Shown here piece by piece: positions 13,690 to 18,519 of a stretch of DNA of 18,519 nt. Under the pieces are notes generated by a model. That model made no database searches. It saw only the letters and a program-made list of their open reading frames with translations, and was not told where the DNA came from. Made by a program: the position numbers and the translations under genes. The number at the start of each line of letters is the position of its first letter. Positions within the stretch are counted from its first letter, which is position 1. Source of the stretch: RUG14300 sp964619685 (GTDB lineage Bacteria > Bacillota > Clostridia > Christensenellales > CAG-1252); contig CAZUET010000017.1 in NCBI GenBank assembly GCA_964619685.1, positions 1 to 18,519 on the forward strand, written 5' to 3'.

Positions 13690-14064
13690 TTATACTCCCA
13701 TAAAACGAGTTACATTGGACTCATCAGGCTCGGACCATAGCTTATCGAGCTTATAGAAATCTCTTAGTTCATCATAGAAGATATGAACTAATACGGTAGT
13801 ATAATCTAATACTATCCACTTACCTTCTCTTAAACCGTCGGTTCTCGTAACAAAAATTCCTTCATCCTCCAATGTTGACTGAAGATGCTCGCAAGCAGCC
13901 TTGGCATTGGTTACCGATTTAGCTGTAGCAATTACAAAGTAATCCGTTACATGTGATTTTTCGGAAACATCGAGCATTACAATATTAGTATTTTGTTTAT
14001 CAGCTAATAGTTTAGCAATTTTCTCAGCTAAAACTTTCGCATTTTCTTTTACATTTTTATCCAT
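13690..14064 (-). CDS. rsfS: RsfS from an internal start
   Basis: The ATG at 14064 would give a 124-residue ribosomal silencing factor, the usual RsfS length. AAGGAG (14071-14076 on the minus strand) lies 6 nt upstream, one of the best ribosome binding sites in the window, although it is also read as Lys-Glu within the longer frame. Features include IVMLDVSEKSHVTDYFVIAT and the C-terminal WIVLDYTTVLVHIF and LWSE. Independent translation is therefore likely, in addition to or instead of the fused form. Confidence 0.7.
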   Translation of the reverse strand: MDKNVKENAKVLAEKIAKLLADKQNTNIVMLDVSEKSHVTDYFVIATAKSVTNAKAACEHLQSTLEDEGIFVTRTDGLREGKWIVLDYTTVLVHIFYDELRDFYKLDKLWSEPDESNVTRFMGV

Positions 14065-15183
14065 TAAGTTCTCCTTATAATTTTTATCGTAATTTATATA
14101 GTGGGTATAACATTCGAGCGTCAAGAAACACACCCTTTGTTTTTGTTTTGTAAGATAATGTAATTGACGATCCAATGCCTCTAAAAATCCTTTTTCAAAT
14201 GATTCGAATGCCATATCCCTTAGATCATCCACACCGGGAAAGCATCTGGAATACTCTATCATATCAGCTAAGTATATCAGCTTTTCAAGCTGTGACATAT
14301 TAGCACGCCCTGTGGTGTGATAGCGAATTGCATTAAGTATATCCTCATCTTTGATATGGAAATGTGATTTAGCATAATCGGAACCTATAAATCCGTGTCC
14401 CCATGGCGTACACGCCTCCAACGATTGATCTCCATAATAACTCATCGAGTCTTTACATGAATCATGAAGCAATGCCGCCGTGAATACACTATCATAGGGT
14501 AAATTAAGCTGTTCGTTCAACTCTAACGCCATTATAACAACGCCCTGAGTATGTGCAAATCTTCTTAGATCTACCATATTACGAACATCCTTAATCATTG
14601 CTTTATATTCCGAATACAAGCCGTTTGCTGTAATATACTCGCTGACCTCTTCGGTAACATATGGATTAGGTAATTCAATCCTTGCATATGTGCGTGCCCA
14701 AGTCGAAGAGCAACGCTTACCAACATAGTTTATCAAATGTATCTCTGCACCGAGCTGTCTATACTTTGTAATCATATTCGTAAGCTCGGGCGACATATTC
14801 TCACGAGTAACGACCGCTATTGGGCAAGTGGTCATTACAGTTATTGGATCTATCCAGCTATCCATATTGATCATACTGTCGCCGCCTATAATGAATACGA
14901 TATCGCCGTACTTCTCCTTTAATAGCGGTAATATCCTCGCAGTATTGGTCAAGCCTTCTAATTCGGATTCAATGGTATCGATCAAATAACCGCTATCCTT
15001 AAACAATACTTTGAGCATTCCGACACGCTTATCGAACGGAGATAAACTCTTTTTGTGAGGTGCATTACCGCAAGGTACAAGTACAATATTATCAAGAGAT
15101 AGTTCAGACTGCACTTGCTCACATATAGCTTTATGCTCTTTATGTGGTGGGTCAAAGGATCCGCCAAAAATTCCGTACCGCAA
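13690..15183 (-). CDS. NadD-YqeK-RsfS triple-domain fusion
   Basis: The 497-residue frame starts at TTG (AAGGAG 6 nt upstream). Residues 1-195 are nicotinate mononucleotide adenylyltransferase (NadD): GGSFDPPHKEH (7-17, an HxEH variant of the HxGH motif), IGGDSMINMDSW, and SSTWAR near 159. Residues about 196-365 are a YqeK-type HD phosphohydrolase with His211, HD at 240-241, His289 and Asp307; B. subtilis YqeK hydrolyses diadenosine tetraphosphate. Residues 374-497 are RsfS, which silences the large ribosomal subunit through uL14. NadD-YqeK fusions and the nadD-yqeK-rsfS order are known; joining all three in one frame is unusual. RsfS keeps its own ribosome binding site, so YqeK may simply have lost its stop codon. 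Confidence 0.88.
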   Translation of the reverse strand: MRYGIFGGSFDPPHKEHKAICEQVQSELSLDNIVLVPCGNAPHKKSLSPFDKRVGMLKVLFKDSGYLIDTIESELEGLTNTARILPLLKEKYGDIVFIIGGDSMINMDSWIDPITVMTTCPIAVVTRENMSPELTNMITKYRQLGAEIHLINYVGKRCSSTWARTYARIELPNPYVTEEVSEYITANGLYSEYKAMIKDVRNMVDLRRFAHTQGVVIMALELNEQLNLPYDSVFTAALLHDSCKDSMSYYGDQSLEACTPWGHGFIGSDYAKSHFHIKDEDILNAIRYHTTGRANMSQLEKLIYLADMIEYSRCFPGVDDLRDMAFESFEKGFLEALDRQLHYLTKQKQRVCFLTLECYTHYINYDKNYKENLMDKNVKENAKVLAEKIAKLLADKQNTNIVMLDVSEKSHVTDYFVIATAKSVTNAKAACEHLQSTLEDEGIFVTRTDGLREGKWIVLDYTTVLVHIFYDELRDFYKLDKLWSEPDESNVTRFMGV

Positions 15184-15214
15184 TTTTTACTCCTTTTAGA
15201 AAACAATATACATT

Positions 15215-15243
15215 ATTATATCGTTTTTTTTAACGCATTTCAA
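15215..15243 (-). promoter_or_regulatory. Promoter of the NadD-YqeK-RsfS unit
   Basis: TTGAAA (15238-15243), a 17-bp spacer and TATAAT (15215-15220) lie on the minus strand. The predicted start site leaves a leader of about 25 nt containing AAGGAG before the TTG start. Confidence 0.82.
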
Positions 15244-15340
15244 TAGTTTTTACCACTTTATACGCTTATTTCTTTAAAATTTGTTGTATTTCGACCGCAT
15301 AATGCGAATTATCGTGCAAAAGATCGGTCATAATCGATAT

Positions 15341-16063
15341 ATGAAGAAAAGCGACATTATTATTCTCTCAATAGCGGTATGCTTAGTTTCAGGTGGAATG
15401 CTTGCTTATATAACCGAAAGTTTCTTTTTGGGAATACTTTCTGCAATCATATTTATGATAATATCATTCATTATCTTCTCTATGAGAAAAAACTCAAACC
15501 GTATTACTAAGGAAGCATTCATTCAAGATCTTTTATTAGAGGGAAAGAGCAAGAGCAACGAATATATTCGTAAGTTATTCCCCAATATTACAGACGGCGA
15601 ATTGATGCTTCAAGACTGTACTTTAATAATGAATAAGATAAGATATTCGTCTATCGGTGAAGAAGATATTGCCGATTGTTACCGTCAAGCAATAGCAATT
15701 AACTGTAACAATGTGATCCTTTTTACGAATAATGCCGATAAAAAAGCGTTAAACCTATCTTATAAGCTGCCTATTTCTATCACAGTTTATAATTATCGCA
15801 AATTTTATTCACTGCTAAAAGAAAAAAATCTATTACCGAACAAACCAAGCATCAAGCTTAAAAAGAGAGGAATAAAAACGATAATTCTCGAACTAAGATA
15901 TATCCCCGTCAAATACTTCGCTATTTCAAGTATTTCTACTGCATTGCTATCACTTATCGTTCCTTTAAGGATATACTATTTAGTTTTTGCTACTATCAAC
16001 GCTATAATCGGAATAACAATTTCGATCATTAACAAAAAAGCGGATGTCGGCACTAAAAAGTAA
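15341..16063 (+). CDS. Membrane protein of unknown function with a soluble Mrr-like segment
   Basis: From the ATG at 15341 the protein has 240 residues: two N-terminal membrane helices (about 5-23 and 28-48), a soluble part (50-190) and two C-terminal helices (about 193-232). The stretch from TLIMNKIRYSSIGEEDI (94-110) through ILFTNNADKKALNLSYKLPI (126-145) to FYSLLKEKNLL resembles the end of Mrr-type PD-(D/E)xK domains. Their catalytic E/Q-x-K would be Asn98-Lys99 here, so nuclease activity is doubtful. This resemblance is my pattern reading, not a confirmed assignment. Upstream starts at 15302 (ATG) or 15281 (TTG) are possible; none has a ribosome binding site, and CATAAT sits 6 nt before the chosen ATG. 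It diverges from nadD and converges on scpB. Confidence 0.6.
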   Translation: MKKSDIIILSIAVCLVSGGMLAYITESFFLGILSAIIFMIISFIIFSMRKNSNRITKEAFIQDLLLEGKSKSNEYIRKLFPNITDGELMLQDCTLIMNKIRYSSIGEEDIADCYRQAIAINCNNVILFTNNADKKALNLSYKLPISITVYNYRKFYSLLKEKNLLPNKPSIKLKKRGIKTIILELRYIPVKYFAISSISTALLSLIVPLRIYYLVFATINAIIGITISIINKKADVGTKK

Positions 16064-16094
16064 GGACTCTAAGTAATACTTAAAGCCCTTTTTT
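16062..16094. terminator. Bidirectional terminator between the membrane gene and scpB
   Basis: Arms 16062-16074 and 16078-16090 pair with a 3-nt loop. The two mismatches on the plus strand become G-U wobbles on the minus strand, giving a full 13-bp stem. T-runs follow on both sides (TTTT on plus, CTTTTT on minus). The plus-strand stop codon lies inside the left arm; the scpB stop is 32 nt away. Confidence 0.78.
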
Positions 16095-16121
16095 AGTTTA
16101 TTCTTCTGTATCGTCGGTATC

Positions 16122-16871
16122 TTAATCTCCGATATCCTCGTCGGAGGCAACCTCTGAAAAGTCTTCGTCAAGTGCGTAGTCATCATCGAGATCGTCCTCA
16201 GATTCTCCTGCACCCATTGACATACTGACATCGGATAGGTCATCCTCTTCAAGCTTGGCAAAGTCTTCATCAATCTCAAGCTTGGCAAAATCGGACGGAA
16301 CCTCTTTAAACAAAGCCTTTTCTTCACAAGCTTCGGTAATAGCTTTCAATCTATTTTGGATTTCGGCAGACTCGGTAAGCTCATAGATATTTTTAAGTTG
16401 GAAACGAAGGAGAAATTCTTGGGTTGTGCTATATTCTCTTGGCGTTCCTAATGTATTACGCTTACCTGATACATAGATCAACTTAGCTGCTTGCAATACA
16501 TTGATAGCATAATCACAATTAACTCCTCTAATTCTCTCTATCTCACCCTTGGTTACGGGCTGTTCATATGCGACGATAGCAAGAGTTTCCAGCAATACGC
16601 CAGTCAGCTCCTTCTGCTTGTCCTTTAATAGAATGTCACCGACCTGCTCTCCAACCTTAGAATATGTAGATATACTCAGTAGCTCGCCGTAATCGTTAAG
16701 TACTAAACCACTCGTACCGTCATTGGGGTACTTTTGCTTAAGCTGGTAAATTGCAAGTTCCAGCTCACTGGGATCTATATTCGATTTTTCTAAGATAGTT
16801 TCTCTTGTTACGCCTCTTTTTCCTGCGGCATAGATTACACCTTCAACTAATATTTGAACATTATTATCCAT
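16122..16871 (-). CDS. scpB: Segregation and condensation protein B
   Basis: ScpB is a winged-helix kleisin-interacting subunit that dimerises and binds ScpA in the SMC-ScpAB condensin complex. The 249-residue protein shows the two winged-helix domains. The core reads LTGVLLETLAIVAYEQPVTK, GEIERIRGVNCDYAI and GTPREYSTTQEFLLRF, all typical. Residues from about 195 on form an unusually acidic tail (repeated FAKLE, then runs of Asp and Glu), longer than in many ScpB proteins. AAGGAG lies 8 nt before the ATG. The gene starts 2 nt after scpA stops, consistent with coupled translation. Confidence 0.95.
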   Translation of the reverse strand: MDNNVQILVEGVIYAAGKRGVTRETILEKSNIDPSELELAIYQLKQKYPNDGTSGLVLNDYGELLSISTYSKVGEQVGDILLKDKQKELTGVLLETLAIVAYEQPVTKGEIERIRGVNCDYAINVLQAAKLIYVSGKRNTLGTPREYSTTQEFLLRFQLKNIYELTESAEIQNRLKAITEACEEKALFKEVPSDFAKLEIDEDFAKLEEDDLSDVSMSMGAGESEDDLDDDYALDEDFSEVASDEDIGD

Positions 16872-16873
16872 GA

Positions 16874-17761
16874 TTATTCTCCTTTATTATCGTTAGTAGC
16901 ATCGTCTTTGACTTCATTCTTAGCCTTTTTCTTTTGCTTGGGATCTTCAAACTCGTAAATATCATAGTCGGCGGAGAATAGTTTTTCAAGATTCATATTC
17001 GCACCGCTTTCAGATAGTTTTATTTTTATCTCTCCGCAAATAAAGTCCTGTTCAACCTCGGCAAATTGACATTTCAACAATTCGAGCAATGCCAAAAATG
17101 CATTGATTTTTTCACTCTTGGTATAATCCTCTTGAGCTATATCGTCAAAGGTTATCTCTTTTCTATCCTTAAGTATTATAATAATTTCATCTATCTTATT
17201 ACGAACGGTAAATCTATCCTTGACAATTGTCTTAGGTTGTTCAACCTTATTAGTTCCCCTTATCGCTTCTATTTCCTTGACGGATAGATATGCTTCAATA
17301 AGCTCGCTCAATGAAAAGTTTTCGATACAATAGTTACAATCTTCTTCGGTAAACTCGGGTTCTACAAAGTGACGACACTTGACCTCGGTGCTTTCAAGAT
17401 TTTTACGCATATCGTTTAACAATTTACGTATAGACAGCATATCCAAGAAGCTACTCGTATCTTCTTCGAGCTGATAAGTTTCCTCATCAGTCTTAGGCAT
17501 CATAGTTCTAACCTTGAGATCTAATAAAATCGATGCGTAATAAGCAAATGAATTTGCTTTTTCAACGTCAAGATTTTCCAATGTCCTAATATACGCAAGA
17601 TATTGGAAGGTAAGATCTGAAATAAAAAGGTCCTCGATAGCAAGATCTCTCTCATCTATCATTTCCAATATTCTATCAAGAGGCTCATATTCTCCGTTAC
17701 GCAGTAAAAACGGATAATCCTCCATTACTTCATCGATAAATTCACTTTCTCGTCTTAACAT
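16874..17761 (-). CDS. scpA: Segregation and condensation protein A (kleisin)
   Basis: The 295-residue protein is the kleisin that bridges the SMC heads. It is somewhat diverged: the usual N-terminal FEGPLDLLLHLI appears as EYEPLDRILEMI (24-35), followed by the expected IEDLFISDLTFQYLAYI and the SFAYYASILLDLKVRTMMP helix at about 71-89. The C-terminal winged helix is recognisable in EITFDDIAQEDYTKSEKINAFLALLELLK. A lysine- and acid-rich tail follows (about 270-295). AGGAG lies 7 nt before the ATG. It lies between the M50 protease gene and scpB, the common Bacillota arrangement. Confidence 0.93.
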   Translation of the reverse strand: MLRRESEFIDEVMEDYPFLLRNGEYEPLDRILEMIDERDLAIEDLFISDLTFQYLAYIRTLENLDVEKANSFAYYASILLDLKVRTMMPKTDEETYQLEEDTSSFLDMLSIRKLLNDMRKNLESTEVKCRHFVEPEFTEEDCNYCIENFSLSELIEAYLSVKEIEAIRGTNKVEQPKTIVKDRFTVRNKIDEIIIILKDRKEITFDDIAQEDYTKSEKINAFLALLELLKCQFAEVEQDFICGEIKIKLSESGANMNLEKLFSADYDIYEFEDPKQKKKAKNEVKDDATNDNKGE

Positions 17762-17771
17762 AAGCGTTCTC

Positions 17772-18485
17772 CTAAGCTATTCCTAAGATAAGTCTAAACA
17801 GCGATAAAACTGCTGACTGTATTACATTTATATACATTCCTAAGATATTACACGGCAAGCCTGTACGATCACCAATAATATCTAATGCAATAAGCAATAA
17901 AAACACATAACGGCTATATTTATACATAAACGAAACATACTTATTACCAGGTTTAGTCAATGTTTCCACTAAACGGAAGCCGTCAAGCGGTGCTATTGGA
18001 AGCAAATTAAACGCTATAAGCGATACATTTATCATTGTTCCATATAGACCTAAGTAGTAAAAAAGCTTAACTATGATAACAACTATTTCGCTAACGATCT
18101 CCACCCTTGTCATAATAGCCCCCATTCCGACAAGCAAGCAGAAGTTCACCAAGGCAAGTATGAGATTAACACCGACACCCGCTAACGATACGGTTATCAT
18201 TCCCTTCTTATACTTGCGGAAATTATTTGGATCGACAGGCACTGGACGAGCCCAACCCATACCGATAAGAAGCATCATTGCGAAACCTAACGGATCAAGA
18301 TGCCTTAACGGATTTAATGACAGTCTTCCATTAATCAAGGCTGTATCGTCGCCGTTTAAATGAGCAACAAAGCCATGACCTACTTCATGAAGAACGATGG
18401 CAAGATATATCGTAACGATATACGCTACAATTGTTAAAAACTTATCCTGTAGAGATCCATCTTGGAATATAAGATTTAACAGCAT
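17772..18485 (-). CDS. Site-2 protease family (M50) membrane metalloprotease
   Basis: A 237-residue multipass protease of the compact YwhC/RseP-related group without a PDZ domain. The zinc motif HEVGH lies in the first membrane helix region (LAIVLHEVGHGF) and the second metal-ligand motif is NLLPIAPLDGFRL. In between is the NPLRHLDPLG segment typical of the group. These enzymes cut substrates within the membrane; the target here is unknown. Three in-frame ATGs occur at 18494, 18491 and 18485. I prefer 18485 because AAGGAG then lies 9 nt away, whereas it touches the first ATG. The gene lies directly before scpA (10-nt gap), an arrangement common in clostridia. Its promoter is beyond the window. 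Confidence 0.92.
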   Translation of the reverse strand: MLLNLIFQDGSLQDKFLTIVAYIVTIYLAIVLHEVGHGFVAHLNGDDTALINGRLSLNPLRHLDPLGFAMMLLIGMGWARPVPVDPNNFRKYKKGMITVSLAGVGVNLILALVNFCLLVGMGAIMTRVEIVSEIVVIIVKLFYYLGLYGTMINVSLIAFNLLPIAPLDGFRLVETLTKPGNKYVSFMYKYSRYVFLLLIALDIIGDRTGLPCNILGMYINVIQSAVLSLFRLILGIA

Positions 18486-18519
18486 CGTCATCATCTCCTT
18501 TATTTCTTCTATTTATTAT

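Noticed and set aside
10359..15183. Stop codon reassignment as the cause of the two read-through fusions
   Set aside because: TAA, TAG and TGA all terminate well-defined genes in the window (for example TAG at 5729, TGA at 8257, TAA at 9413), so the standard bacterial code holds.
15980..16327. Minus-strand open frame of 115 codons spanning the end of scpB
   Set aside because: It overlaps scpB in another frame and the convergent membrane gene, and reads as low-complexity sequence produced by the acidic scpB tail.

Overview
The window is AT-rich bacterial chromosome and reads as a low-GC Clostridia-type Bacillota, most likely an uncultured gut lineage. The evidence is the gene families (scpA/scpB, nadD-yqeK-rsfS, tsaE-tsaB-rimI, an FMN-riboswitch-controlled RibU, a membrane-anchored MurF), strong AGGAG-type ribosome binding sites, and canonical TTGACA/TATAAT promoters. 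TAA, TAG and TGA all end genes, so the code looks standard. I see no tRNA, rRNA, CRISPR array, transposase or phage gene. Most genes lie on the minus strand.

Layout from left to right. 1-1600: a DegV-family lipid-binding protein and an orphan type IV prepilin-like protein with its own consensus promoter and terminator. 1596-4433: a YkvI-like membrane protein, diverging from two small unrecognised proteins, which converge on an S41 (CtpA-like) peptidase. 4501-5526: a MalK-shaped ABC ATPase whose catalytic motifs are degraded and whose consensus promoter predicts a leaderless mRNA. 5527-5728: a gene-poor gap with a palindrome and a probable dispersed intergenic repeat. 5729-11800, reading right to left: one long minus-strand transcription unit made of FMN riboswitch, RibU-TsaE fusion, TsaB (carrying a perfect 366-bp in-frame tandem duplication), RimI, alpha/beta hydrolase, membrane MurF and Ddl. 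11985-13196: a plus-strand iron-containing alcohol dehydrogenase with its own promoter and terminator. 13322-15183: a Cys-rich small protein and a NadD-YqeK-RsfS triple-fusion frame. 15341-16063: a plus-strand membrane protein of unknown function. 16122-18485: ScpB, ScpA and a site-2-type (M50) metalloprotease.

How the genes fit together. The FMN-switch operon joins riboflavin uptake (RibU), tRNA t6A synthesis (TsaE, TsaB), ribosomal protein acetylation (RimI) and peptidoglycan precursor synthesis (MurF, Ddl). A sigma-A-like promoter inside the RibU-TsaE frame, placed exactly before the TsaE start codon, could uncouple the housekeeping genes from flavin control. The NadD-YqeK-RsfS frame combines NAD synthesis, an HD-domain dinucleotide hydrolase and ribosome silencing, and it keeps a full internal ribosome binding site for RsfS. 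ScpAB belongs to the condensin complex for chromosome segregation.

The most interesting points are two read-through fusions that keep the internal start signals of their downstream partner, the exact tandem duplication in tsaB, the recurring placement of a -10 box 5-6 nt before start codons that lack a Shine-Dalgarno sequence, and the apparently ATPase-dead ABC protein.
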